NCBI GenBank assembly: GCA_024803745.1
Contig: JANJXV010000159.1
Location: 1,362,498 to 1,426,497 of the forward strand
Direction: 5' to 3'
DNA from: Megascapheus bottae
Taxonomy: Eukaryota > Chordata > Mammalia > Rodentia > Geomyidae
Length of the DNA: 64,000 nucleotides
Part shown: positions 46,816 to 59,105 of the stretch, piece after piece
Layout of the letters: each line of letters begins with the position of its first letter
How positions within the stretch are numbered: the stretch's first letter is position 1
Notes under the pieces: generated by a model
What the model was told of the DNA's origin: nothing
Databases searched by the model: none
The model's input: only the letters and a program-made list of their open reading frames with translations
Translations under genes and position numbers: made by a program

Positions 46816-49800
46816 GAGGTAAAAATTGGAGGTATGTGAAGTCACATAAAGGAGGTGTGTGATGTCATAGAATGGATTTGTGTGAAGTCATAAAATGGAG
46901 GTGTGTGAAGACACAGAATGGAGGTGTATGAAGTCGTAGAATGGAGGTGTGTGAAGTCACAGAATGGAGGTGTGTGAAGTCATAGAATGGAGGTGTGTGA
47001 ACAAATAGAATGGAGGTGTAAAGTCATAGATTGGAGGTGTGTGAACTCATGGAATGGAGGTGTGTGAAGTCACAATGGAGGTGTGTGAAGTAATCGAATG
47101 GAGGTGTGTGAAGTCACAGAATGTAGGTGTGTGAAGTGATAGAATGGAGGTGTGTGAACTCATAGAATGGAGGTGTGTGAAGTCATAGAAAGGAGGTGTG
47201 TGAAGTCACAAAATGGAGGAGTGTGAAGTCAGAATGGAGGTGTGTGAAATCATAGAATGGAGGTGTGTGAAGTCAGAATGGTGGTGTGTGAAGTCATAGA
47301 ATGGAGGTGCGTTAAGTCAGAATGGAGGTGTGTGAAATCAAAGAATGGAGGTGTGTGAACTCAGAATTCAGGTGTGTGAAGTCACAGATTGGACGTGTGG
47401 GAAGTCATAGAATGCAGGTGTGTGAAGTCACAGAATGGAGGTGTGTGAAGTCATAGAATGCCGGTGTGGGAAGTCATGGAATGGAGGTGTGGGAAGTCAT
47501 AGAATGGAGGAGGGTGTAGTCATAGAATGGAGGTGTGTGAAGTCACAGAATGGAAGTGTGTGAAGTCATAGAATGGAGGTGTGTGAAGTCATAGAATGGA
47601 GGTGTGTGAAGTAAAAAATGGAGGTATGTGAAGTGACAGAAAGGATGTGTGTGATGTCATAGAATGGATTTGTGTGAAGTCATACAATGGAGGTGTGTGA
47701 AGACAGAGAATGGAGGTGTATGAAGTCATAGAATGGTGGTGTGTGAAGTCATAGAATCGAGGTGTGTGAAGTCATAGAATCGAGGTGTGTGAAGTCATAG
47801 AATGGAGGTGTGTGAAGTCATGGAATGGAGCTTTGTGAAGTCAAACAATGGAAGTGTGTGAAGTCACAGAAAGGAGGTGTGTGAAGTCATAGAATGGAGG
47901 TTTTTGAAGTCATAGAATGGAGGTGTTTGAAGTCATAGAAAGAAGGTTTGTGAAGTCAGAATGCAGGTGTGTGAAGTCATAGAATGGAGGTGTTTGAAGT
48001 CATAGAATGGAGGTGTGTGAAGTCAGAGAATGGAAGGGTGTGAAGTCATAGAATGGAGGTGTGTGAAATCATAGAATGGATGTGTGTGAAGTCACAGAAT
48101 GGAGGTGTGTGAAGGCAGAATTGAGGTGTGTGAAGTCAAATAATGGAGGTTTGTGAAGTCATAGAATGAAGGTGTGTGAAGTCATAGAATGGAGGTGTGT
48201 GAAGTCATAGAATGGGGTGTGTGAAGTCAGAATGGAGGTGTGTGACCTCATAGAATGGAGGTGTGTGAAGTCATAGAAGGAAGGTTTGCGAAGTCACAAT
48301 TGAGGTGGGTTAAGTCATAGAATGGAGGTGTGTGAAGTCACAGAATGGAGGACAGTGAAGTCAGAATGGATGTAAGCGAAGTCATAGAATGGAGGGTTGT
48401 GAAGTCAGAATAGAGGTGTGTGAAATCATAGAATGGAGGTGTGTGAAGTCAGAATGGAGGAGTGTGAACTCATAGAATGGAAGTGTGTGAAGTCACATTG
48501 AGGTGTGTGAAGTCATAGAATGGAGGTGTGTGAAGTCACAGAATGGAGGTGTGTGAAGTCATAGAATGGAGGTGTGTGAACTCAGAATGGATGTGTGTGA
48601 AGTCACAATGGAGGTGAATGAAGTCATAGAATGGAGGTGTGGGAAGTCCCAGAATGGTGGTGTGTGAAGTCATAGAATGGAGGTGCGTGAAGTCAGAATG
48701 GAGGTGTATGAAGTCAAAGAATGGAGGTGTGGGAAATCATAGAATGGATGTGTGTGAAGTCACAGGATGGAGGTGTGTGAAGTCATAGAATGGAGGTGTG
48801 TGAAGTCCTAGAATGGATGGGCGTGAAGTCCTGGAATGGAGGTGTGTGAAGTCAAAGAATGGAGGTGTGTGAAGTCCTAGAATGGAGGGGTGTGAAGTCC
48901 TGGAATGGAGGTGTGTGAAGTCACAGAATGGAGGTGTGTGAAGTCACAGAATGGAGGTGTGTGAAGTCATAGAAAGCAGGTGTGCGAAGTCACAGAACGG
49001 AGGTGGGTGAAGTCATAGAATGGAGGTGAGTGAACTCATAGAATGGAGGTGTGAAGTCATAGATTGGAGGTGTGTGAAGTCAGAATGGAGGAGTGTGAAC
49101 TCATAGAATGGAAGTGTGTGAAGTCACATGGAGGTGTGTGAAGTCATAGAATGGAGGTGTGTGAACTCAGAATGGAGGTGTGTGAAGTCACAATGGAGGT
49201 GAATGAAGTCATAGAATGGAGGTGTGTGAAGTCCCAGAATGGTGGTGTGTGAAGTCATGGAATGGAAGTTTGTGAAGACATAGAATTGAGGTGTGTGAAG
49301 TCATGGAATGGAGGTCTGGGAAGTCATAGAATGGAGGAGGATGTAGTCATAGAATGGAGGTGTGTGAAGTCACAGAATGGAGGTGTGTAAAGGCATAGAA
49401 TGGAGGTGTGTGAAATCCGAGAATGGAGGGGTGTGAAGTCCTGGAATGGAGGTTTGTGAAGTCACAGAATGGAGGTGTGTGAAGTCACAGAATGGAGGTG
49501 TATGAAGTCAAAATGGAGGTGTGTGAACTCATAGAATGGAGGTGTGTGAACTCATAGATTGGAGGTGTGTGAAGTCATGGAATGGAGATGTGTGAAGTCA
49601 AAGAATGGAGGTGTGTGAAGTCAAAGAATGGAGGTGTGTGAAGTCATAGAATGGAGGTGTGTGAAATCCCAGAATGGAGGTGTGTGAAGTCACAGAATGT
49701 AGGTGTATGAAGTCAGAATGGGGTTGTGTGAAGTCAAAGAATGAAGGTGTGGGAAATCATAGAATGGAGGTGTGTGAAGTCACAGGATGGAGGAGTGTGA

Positions 49801-50315
49801 AGTCATAGAATGGAGGTGAGTGCAGTCAGAATGGAGGTGTGTGAAGTGACAGAATGGAGGTGTGTGAAGTCACAGAATGGAGGTGTGTGAATTGATAGAC
49901 TGGAGGTGTGTGAACTCATAGAATGGAAGTGTGTGAATTCACAATGGAGGTGTGTGAAGTCATAGATTGGATGTGTGTGAAGTCACAAAATGGAGGAGTG
50001 TGAAGTCAGAATGGAGGTGTGCGAATTCTTAGAATGGAAGTGTTTGAAATTAGAATGGAGGTGTGTGAAGTCATAGAATGGAGGTGTGTGAAATCACAGA
50101 ATGGAGGTGTGTGAAGTCATAGAATGGAGGTGTGTGAAGTCAGAATGGAGGTGTGTGAAGTCGTGGAATGGAGATGTGTGAACTCAGAATGGAGTTGTTT
50201 GAAGTCATAGAATGGAGGTGTGTGAAGTCATAGAATGGAGGTGTGTGAAGTCATAGAATGGAATTTTTTGAAGTCATAGAATGGAGGTGTGTGAAGTCAT
50301 AGAATGGAGGTGTGT
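46816..50315. repeat. Higher-order repeat C10, type I (3500 bp)
   Basis: As C8 but with the roughly 609-bp tail present, including GTCAAAATGG at 49506 and GTGAGTGCAGTC near 49816. GCCGG 47460, GTAAAAAATGG 47611. No CACGTG cassette. Confidence 0.93.
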
Positions 50316-53300
50316 GAGGTAAAAATTGGAGGTATGTGAAGTCACAGAAAGGAGGTGTGTGATGTCATAGAATGGATTTTTGTGAAGTCATACAATGGAG
50401 GTGTGTGAAGACACAGAATGGAGGTGTATGAAGTCGTAGAATGGAGGTGTGTGAAGTCACAGAATGGAGGTGTGTGAAGTCATAGAATGGAGGTGTGTGA
50501 ACAAATAGAATGGAGGTGTAAAGTCATAGATTGGAGGTGTGTGAACTCATGGAATGGAGGTGTGTGAAGTCACAATGGAGGTGTGTGAAGTAATCGAATG
50601 GAGGTGTGTGAAGTCACAGAATGTAGGTGTGTGAAGTGATAGAATGGAGGTGTGTGAACTCATAGAATGGAGGTGTGTGAATTCACAATGGAGGTGTGTG
50701 AAGTCATAGAAAGGAGGTGTGTGAAGTCACAAAATGGAGGAGTGTGAAGTCAGAATGGAGGTGTGTGAAATCATAGAATGGAGGTGTGTGAAGTCAGAAT
50801 GGTGGTGTGTGAAGTCATAGAATGGAGGTGCGTGAAGTCAGAATGGAGGTGTGTGAAATCAAAGAATGGAGGTGTGTGAACTCAGAATTCAGGTGTGTGA
50901 AGTCACAGATTGGACGTGTGGGAAGTCATAGAATGCAGGTGTGTGAAGTCACAGAATGGAGGTGTGTGAAGTCATAGAATGCCGGTGTGGGAAGTCATGG
51001 AATGGAGGTGTGGGAAGTCATAGAATGGAGGAGGGTGTAGTCATAGAATGGAGGTGTGTGAAGTCACAGAATGGAAGTGTGTGAAGTCATAGAATGGAGG
51101 TGTGTGAAGTCATAGAATGGAGGTGTGTGAAGTAAAAAATGGAGGTATGTGAAGTCACAGAAAGAAGGTGTGTGATGTCATAGAATGGATTTGTGTGAAG
51201 TCATACAATGGAGGTGTGTGAAGACAGAGAATGGAGGTGTATGAAGTCATAGAATGGTGGTGTGTGAAGTCATAGAATCGAGGTGTGTGAAGTCATAGAA
51301 TCGAGGTGTGTGAAGTCATAGAATGGAGGTGTGTGAAGTCATGGAATGGAGCTTTGTGAAGTCAAACAATGGAAGTGTGTGAAGTCACAGAAAGGAGGTG
51401 TGTGAAGTCATAGAATGGAGGTTTTTATAGTCATAGAATGGAGGTGTTTGAAGTCATAGAAAGAAGGTTTGTGAAGTCAGAATGCAGGTGTGTGAAGTCA
51501 TAGAATGGAGGTGTTTGAAGTCATAGAATGGAGGTGTGTGAAGTCAGAGAATGGAAGGGTGTGAAGTCATAGAATGGAGGTGTGTGAAATCATAGAATGG
51601 ATGTGTGTGAAGTCACAGAATGGAGGTGTGTGAAGGCAGAATTGAGGTGTGTGAAGTCAAATAATGGAGGTTTGTGAAGTCATAGAATGAAGGTGTGTGA
51701 AGTCATAGAATGGAGGTGTGTGAAGTCATAGAATGGGGTGTGTGAAGTCAGAATGGAGGTGTGTGAAGTCATAGAATGGAGGTGTGTGAAGTCATAGAAG
51801 GAAGGTTTGCGAAGTCACAATTGAGGTGGGTTAAGTCATAGAATGGAGGTGTGTGAAGTCACAGAATGGAGGACAGTGAAGTCAGAATGGATGTAAGCGA
51901 AGTCATAGAATGGAGGGTTGTGAAGTCAGAATAGAGGTGTGTGAAATCATAGAATGGAGGTGTGTGAAGTCACATTGAGGTGTGTGAAGTCATAGAATGG
52001 AGGTGTGTGAAGTCACAGAATGGAGGTGTGTGAAGTCATAGAATGGAGGTGTGTGAACTCAGAATGGATGTGTGTGAAGTCACAATGGAGGTGAATGAAG
52101 TCATAGAATGGAGGTGTGGGAAGTCCCAGAATGGTGGTGTGTGAAGTCATAGAATGGAGGTGCGTGAAGTCAGAATGGAGGTGTGTAAAGTAAAAGAATG
52201 GAGGTGTGGGAAATCATAGAATGGATGTGTGTGTAGTCACAGGATGGAGGTGTGTGAACTCATAGAATGGAGGTGTGTGAAGTCCGAGAATGGATGGGTG
52301 TGAAGTCCTGGAATGGAGGTGTGTGAAGTCATAGAATGGAGCTGTGTGAAGTCCTAGAATGGAGGGGTGTGAAGTCCTGGAATGGAGGTGTGTGAAGTCA
52401 CAGAATGAAGGTGTGTGAAGTCAGAATGGAGGTGTGCGAATTCACAGAATGGAGGTGTGTGAATTCATAGAATGGAGGTGTGTGAAGACATTGAATGAAG
52501 GTGTGTGACATCAGAATGAACGTGCGTGAAGGCACAGAATGCACGTGTGTGAACTCAGAATGGAGATGTGTGAAGTCACAGAATGGAGGTGTGTGAAGTC
52601 ATAGAATGGAGGTGTGTGAAATCCCAGAATGGAGGTGTGTGAAGTCACAGAATGTAGGTGTATGAAGTCAGAATGGGGTTGTGTGAAGTCAAAGAATGAA
52701 GGTGTGGGAAATCATAGAATGGAGGTGTGTGAAGTCACAGGATGGAGGTGTGTGAAGTCATAGAATGGAGGTGAGTGCAGTCAGAATGGAGGTGTGTGAA
52801 GTGACAGAATGGAGGTGTGTGAAGTCACAGTAGAGCTGTGTGAAGTCAGAATGCAGGTGCGTGAAGTCACAGAATGGAGGTGTGTGAAGTCACAGATGGA
52901 GGTGTGTGAATTCACAGAATATAGGTGTGTAAATTCATAGAATGGAGGTGTGTGAAGTCACAGGATGTAGGTGTGTCAAGTCAAAGAATGGAGGAGAGTG
53001 TAGTCAGAACGGAGGTGTGTGAAGTCACAAAATGGAGGTCGGTGAAGTCACAATAGAGGTATGTGAAATCAGAATACAGGTGTGTGAAGTCACAGAATGG
53101 AGGTGTGTGAAGTCATAGAATCGAGGTGAGTACAGTCAGAATGTAGGTGTGTGAAGTCACAGAATGGAGTTGTGTGAACTCAGAATGGAGGTGTGCGAAT
53201 TCACAGAATGGAGGTGTGTGAATTCATAGAATGGAGGTGTGTGAAGACATTGAATGAAGGTGTGTGACATCAGAATGAACGTGTGTGAAGGCACAGAATG

Positions 53301-53826
53301 CACGTGTGTGAACTCAGAATGGAGATGTGTGAAGTCACAGAATGGAGGTGTGTGAAGTCATACAATGCAGGTGTGTGAACACATAGAATGGAGGTGTGAA
53401 GTCATAGATTGGAGGTGTGTGAACTCATGGAATGGAGGGGTGTGAAGTCACAGTGGAGGTGTGTGAAGTAATCGAATGGAGGTGTGTGAAGTCACAGAAT
53501 GGAGGTGTGTGAAGTGATAGAATGGAGGTGTGTGAACTCATAGAATGGAAGTGTGTGAATTCACAATGGAGGTGTGTGAAGTCATAGATTGAATGTGTGT
53601 GAAGTCACAAAATGGAGGAGTGTGAAGTCAGAATGGAGGTGTGCGAATTCTTAGAATGGAAGTGTTTGAAATTAGAATGGAGGTGTGTGAAGTCATAGAA
53701 TGGAGGTGTGTGAAGTCACAGAATGGAGGTGTGTGAAGTCATAGAATGGAGGTGTGTGAAGTCATAGAATGGAATTGTTTGAAGTCATAGAATGGAGGTG
53801 TGTGAAGTCATAGAATGGAGGTGTGT
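50316..53826. repeat. Higher-order repeat C11, type II (3511 bp)
   Basis: GCCGG 50981, GTAAAAAATGG 51132, A-like tract about 52175-52419, CACGTG 52542 and 53301. It is 23 bp longer than C9 because the monomer shortened in C7 and C9 is intact here (GAGGAGGGTGTAGTC near 51028). Confidence 0.93.
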
Positions 53827-56800
53827 GAGGTAAAAATTGGAGGTATGTGAAGTCACATAAAGGAGGTATGTGATGTCATAGAATGGATTTGTGTGAAGTC
53901 ATAAAATGGAGGTGTGTGAAGACACAGAATGGAGGTGTATGAAGTCGTAGAATGGAGGTGTGTGAAGTCACAGAATGGAGGTGTGTGAAGTCATAGAATG
54001 GAGGTGTGTGAACAAATAGAATGGAGGTGTAAAGTCATAGATTGGAGGTGTGTGAACTCATGGAATGGAGGTGTGTGAAGTCACAATGGAGGTGTGTGAA
54101 GTAATCGAATGGAGGTGTGTGAAGTCACAGAATGTAGGTGTGTGAAGTGATAGAATGGAGGTGTGTGAACTCATAGAATGGAGGTGTGTGAAGTCATAGA
54201 AAGGAGGTGTGTGAAGTCACAAAATGGAGGAGTGTGAAGTCAGAATGGAGGTGTGTGAAATCATAGAATGGAGGTGTGTGAAGTCAGAATGGTGGTGTGT
54301 GAAGTCATAGAATGGAGGTGCGTTAAGTCAGAATGGAGGTGTGTGAAATCAAAGAATGGAGGTGTGTGAACTCAGACTTCAGGTGTGTGAAGTCACAGAT
54401 TGGACGTGTGGGAAGTCATAGAATGCAGGTGTGTGAAGTCACAGAATGGAGGTGTGTGAAGTCATAGAATGCCGGTGTGGGAAGTCATGGAATGGAGGTG
54501 TGGGAAGTCATAGAATGGAGGAGGGTGTAGTCATAGAATGGAGGTGTGTGAAGTCACAGAATGGAAGTGTGTGAAGTCATAGAATGGAGGTGTGTGAAGT
54601 CATAGAATGGAGGTGTGTGAAGTAAAAAATGGAGGTATGTGAAGTGACAGAAAGGATGTGTGTGATGTCATAGAATGGATTTGTGTGAAGTCATACAATG
54701 GAGGTGTGTGAAGAAAGAGAATGGAGGTGTATGAAGTCATAGAATGGTGGTGTGTGAAGTCATAGAATCGAGGTGTGTGAAGTCATAGAATCGAGGTGTG
54801 TGAAGTCATAGAATGGAGGTGTGTGAAGTCATGGAATGGAGCTTTGTGAAGTCAAACAATGGAAGTGTGTGAAGTCACAGAAAGGAGGTGTGTGAAGTCA
54901 TAGAATGGAGGTTTTTGAAGTCATAGAATGGAGGTGTTTGAAGTCATAGAAAGAAGGTTTGTGAAGTCAGAATGCAGGTGTGTGAAGTCATAGAATGGAG
55001 GTGTTTGAAGTCATAGAATGGAGGTGTGTGAAGTCAGAGAATGGAAGGGTGTGAAGTCATAGAATGGAGGTGTGTGAAATCATAGAATGGATGTGTGTGA
55101 AGTCACAGAATGGAGGTGTGTGAAGGCAGAATTGAGGTGTGTGAAGTCAAATAATGGAGGTTTGTGAAGTCATAGAATGGAGGTGTGTGAAGTCATAGAA
55201 TGGGGTGTGTGAAGTCAGAATGGAGGTGTGTGACCTCATAGAATGGAGGTGTGTGAAGTCATAGAAGGAAGGTTTGCGAAGTCACAATTGAGGTGGGTTA
55301 AGTCATAGAATGGAGGTGTGTGAAGTCACAGAATGGAGGACAGTGAAGTCAGAATGGATGTAAGCGAAGTCATAGAATGGAGGGTTGTGAAGTCAGAATA
55401 GAGGTGTGTGAAATCATAGAATGGAGGTGTGTGAAGTCAGAATGGAGGAGTGTGAACTCATAGAATGGAAGTGTGTGAAGTCACATTGAGGTGTGTGAAG
55501 TCATAGAATGGAGGTGTGTGAAGTCACAGAATGGAGGTGTGTGCAGTCATAGAATGGAGGTGTGTGAACTCAGAATGGATGTGTGTGAAGTCACAATGGA
55601 GGTGAATGAAGTCATAGAATGGAGGTGTGGGAAGTCCCAGAATGGTGGTGTGTGAAGTCATAGAATGGAGGTGCGTGAAGTCAGAATGGAGGTGTATGAA
55701 GTCAAAGAATGGAGGTGTGGGAAATCATAGAATGGATGTGTGTGAAGTCACAGGATGGAGGTGTGTGAAGTCATAGAATGGAGGTGTGTGAAGTCCTAGA
55801 ATGGATGGGCGTGAAGTCCTGGAATGGAGGTGTGTGAAGTCAAAGAATGGAGGTGTGTGAAGTACTAGAATGGAGGGGTGTGAAGTCCTGGAATGGAGGT
55901 GTGTGAAGTCACAGAATGGAGGTGTGTGAAGTCACAGAATGGAGGTGTGTGAAGTCATAGAAAGCAGGTGTGTGAAGTCACAGAACGGAGGTGGGTGAAG
56001 TCATAGAATGGAGGTGAGTGAACTCATAGAATGGAGGTGTGAAGTCATAGATTGGAGGTATGTGAAGTCAGAATGGAGGAGTGTGAACTCATAGAATGGA
56101 AGTGTGTGAAGTCACATGGAGGTGTGTGAAGTCATAGAATGGAGGTGTGTGAACTCAGAATGGAGGTGTGTGAAGTCACAATGGAGGTGAATGAAGTCAT
56201 AGAATGGAGGTGTGTGAAGTCCCAGAATGGTGGTGTGTGAAGTCATGGAATGGAAGTTTGTGAAGACATAGAATTGAGGTGTGTGAAGTCATGGAATGGA
56301 GGTCTGGGAAGTCATAGAATGGAGGAGGATGTAGTCATAGAATGGAGGTGTGTGAAGTCACAGAATGGAGGTGTGTAAAGGCATAGAATGGAGGTGTGTG
56401 AAATCCGAGAATGGAGGGGTGTGAAGTCCTGGAATGGAGGTTTGTGAAGTCACAGAATGGAGGTGTGTGAAGTCACAGAATGGAGGTGTGTGAAGTCAAA
56501 ATGGAGGTGTGTGAACTCATAGAATGGAGGTGTGTGAACTCATAGATTGGAGGTGTGTGAAGTCATGGAATGGAGATGTGTGAAGTCAAAGAATGGAGGT
56601 GTGTGAAGTCAAAGAATGGAGGTGTGTGAAGTCATAGAATGGAGGTGTGTGAAATCCCAGAATGGAGGTGTGTGAAGTCACAGAATGTATGTGTATGAAG
56701 TCAGAATGGGGTTGTGTGAAGTCAAAGAATGAAGGTGTGGGAAATCATAGAATGGAGGTGTGTGAAGTCACAGGATGGAGGAGTGTGAAGTCATAGACTG

Positions 56801-57483
56801 GAGGTGAGTGCAGTCAGAATGGAGGTGTGTGAAGTAATCGAATGGAGGTGTGTGAAGTCACAGAATGGAGGTGTGTGAATTGATAGAATGGAGGTGTGTG
56901 AACTCATAGAATGGAAGTGTGTGAATTCACAATGGAGGTGTGTGAAGTCATAGATTGGATGTGTGTGAAGTCACAAAATGGAGGAGTGTGAAGTCAGAAT
57001 GGAGGTGTGCGAATTCTTAGAATGGAAGTGTTTGAAATTAGAATGGAGGTGTGTGAAGTCATAGAATGGAGGTGTGTGAAGTCACAGAATGGAGGTGTGT
57101 GAAGTCATAGAATGGAGGTGTGTGAAGTCAGAATGGAGGTGTGTGAAGTCGTGGTATGGAGATGTGTGAACTCAGAATGGAGTTGTTTGAAGTCATAGAA
57201 TGGAGGTGTGTGAAGTCATAGAATGGAGGTGTGTGAAGTCATAGAATGGAATTGTTTGAAGTCATAGAATGGAGGTGTGTGAAGTCACAGAATGGAGGTG
57301 TGTGAAGTCACAGAATGGAGGTGTGTGAAGTCATAGAATGGAGGTGTGTGAAGTCAGAATGGAGGTGTGTGAAGTCGTGGAATGGAGATGTGTGAACTCA
57401 GAATGGAGTTGTTTGAAGTCATAGAATGGAGGTGTGTGAAGTCATAGAATGGAGGTGTGTGAAGTCATAGAATGGAGGTGTGT
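53827..57483. repeat. Higher-order repeat C12, type I (3657 bp)
   Basis: GCCGG 54471, GTAAAAAATGG 54622, one monomer lost near 55185. The tail has a new junction (GTGAGTGCAGTC, then GTAATCGAATGG at 56834) that is otherwise found only in the D units, and a 226-bp internal duplication from 57081. It carries both C and D features and so links the two families. Confidence 0.92.
57081..57483. repeat. 226-bp tandem duplication in the tail of C12
   Basis: The run GTCACAGAATGG to GTCGTGG and GAGTTGTTTG occurs at 57081 and again at 57307 (GTCGTGG at 57148 and 57374). The first copy has GTGGTATGG, as in D units (58950 on and near 60710). The second has GTGGAATGG and lacks the GAATTGTTTG pair of monomers (46 bp). 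Confidence 0.88.
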
Positions 57484-59105
57484 GAGGTAAAAATTGGAGG
57501 TATGTGAAGTCACAGAAAGGAGGTGTGTGATGTCATAGAATGGATTTGTGTGAAGTCATACAATGGAGGTGTGTGAAGACACAGAATGGAGGTGTATGAA
57601 GTCGTAGAATGGAGGTGTGTGAAGTCACAGAATGGAGGTGTGTGAAGTCATAGAATGGAGGTGTGTGAACAAATAGAATGGAGGTGTAAAGTCATAGATT
57701 GGAGGTGTGTGAACTCATGGAATGGAGGTGTGTGAAGTCACAATGGAGGTGTGTGAAGTAATCGAATGGAGGTGTGTGAAGTCACAGAATGTAGGTGTGT
57801 GAAGTGACAGAATGGAGGTGTGTGAACTCATAGAATGGAGGTGTGTGAATTCACAATGGAGGTGTGTGAAGTCATAGAAAGGAGGTGTGTGAAGTCACAA
57901 AATGGAGGAGTGTGAAGTCAGAATGGAGGTGTGTGAAATCATAGAATGGAGGTGTGTGAAGTCATAGAAAGCAGGTGTGTGAAGTCACAGAACGGAGGTG
58001 GGTGAAGTCATAGAATGGAGGTGAGTGAACTCATAGAATGGAGGTGTGAAGTCATAGATTGGAGGTGTGTGAAGTCAGAATGGAGGAGTGTGAACTCATA
58101 GAATGGAAGTGTGTGAAGTCACATGGAGGTGTGTGAAGTCATAGAATGGAGGTGTGTGAACTCAGAATGGAGGTGTGTGAAGTCACAATGGAGGTGAATG
58201 AAGTCATAGAATGGAGGTGTGTGAAGTCATGGAATGGAGGTTTGGGAAGTCATAGAATGGAGGAGGGTGTAGTCATGGAATGGAGGTGTGTGAAGTCACA
58301 GAATGGAGGTGTGTAAAGGCATAGAATGGAGGTGTGTGAAATCCGAGAATGGAGGGTTGTGAAGTCCTGGAATGGAGGTGTGTGAAATCAAAGAATGGAG
58401 GTGTGTGAAGTCAAAGAATGGAGGTGTGTGAAGTCATAGAATGGAGGTGTGTGAAATCCCAGAATGGAGGTGTGTGAAGTCACAGAATGTAGGTGTATGA
58501 AGTCAGAATGGGGTTGTGTGAAGTCAAAGAATGAAGGTGTGGGAAATCATAGAATGGAGGTGTGTGAAGTCACAGGATGGAGGAGTGTGAAGTCATAGAA
58601 TGGAGGTGAGTGCAGTCAGAATGGAGGTGTGTGAAGTAATCGAATGGAGGTGTGTGAAGTCACAGAATGGAGGTGTGTGAATTGATAGAATGGAGGTGTG
58701 TGAACTCATAGAATGGAAGTGTGTGAATTCACAATGGAGGTGTGTGAAGTCATAGATTGGATGTGTGTGAAGTCACAAAATGGAGGAGTGTGAAGTCAGA
58801 ATGGAGGTGTGCGAATTCTTAGAATGGAAGTGTTTGAAATTAGAATGGAGGTGTGTGAAGTCATAGAATGGAGGTGTGTGAAGTCACAGAATGGAGGTGT
58901 GTGAAGTCATAGAATGGAGGTGTGTGAAGTCAGAATGGAGGTGTGTGAAGTCGTGGTATGGAGATGTGTGAACTCAGAATGGAGTTGTTTGAAGTCATAG
59001 AATGGAGGTGTGTGAAGTCATAGAATGGAGGTGTGTGAAGTCATAGAATGGAATTGTTTGAAGTCATAGAATGGAGGTGTGTGAAGTCATAGAATGGAGG
59101 TGTGT
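57484..59105. repeat. Higher-order repeat D1 (1622 bp)
   Basis: Starts as a C unit but at 57961 passes from GAAATCATAG straight to the GTCATAGAAAGC monomer, omitting about 1,694 bp that lie between the same points in C10 (47272-48965). The omitted part includes the GCCGG and GTAAAAAATGG markers. It is 136 bp shorter than D2, because the monomers from GTCACAG to GGAGATGTG after 58378 are missing. Confidence 0.93.

Larger units (their letters stand above)
43328..50315. repeat. Dimeric super-repeat C9+C10 (6988 bp)
   Basis: Third II-I pair. It is longer than C7+C8 by 609 bp because C10 keeps the tail that C8 lost. Markers from GTAAAAAATGG onward recur 7011 bp downstream in C11+C12. Confidence 0.92.
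50316..57483. repeat. Dimeric super-repeat C11+C12 (7168 bp)
   Basis: Fourth and last II-I pair in the window, followed by the D units. Confidence 0.9.
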
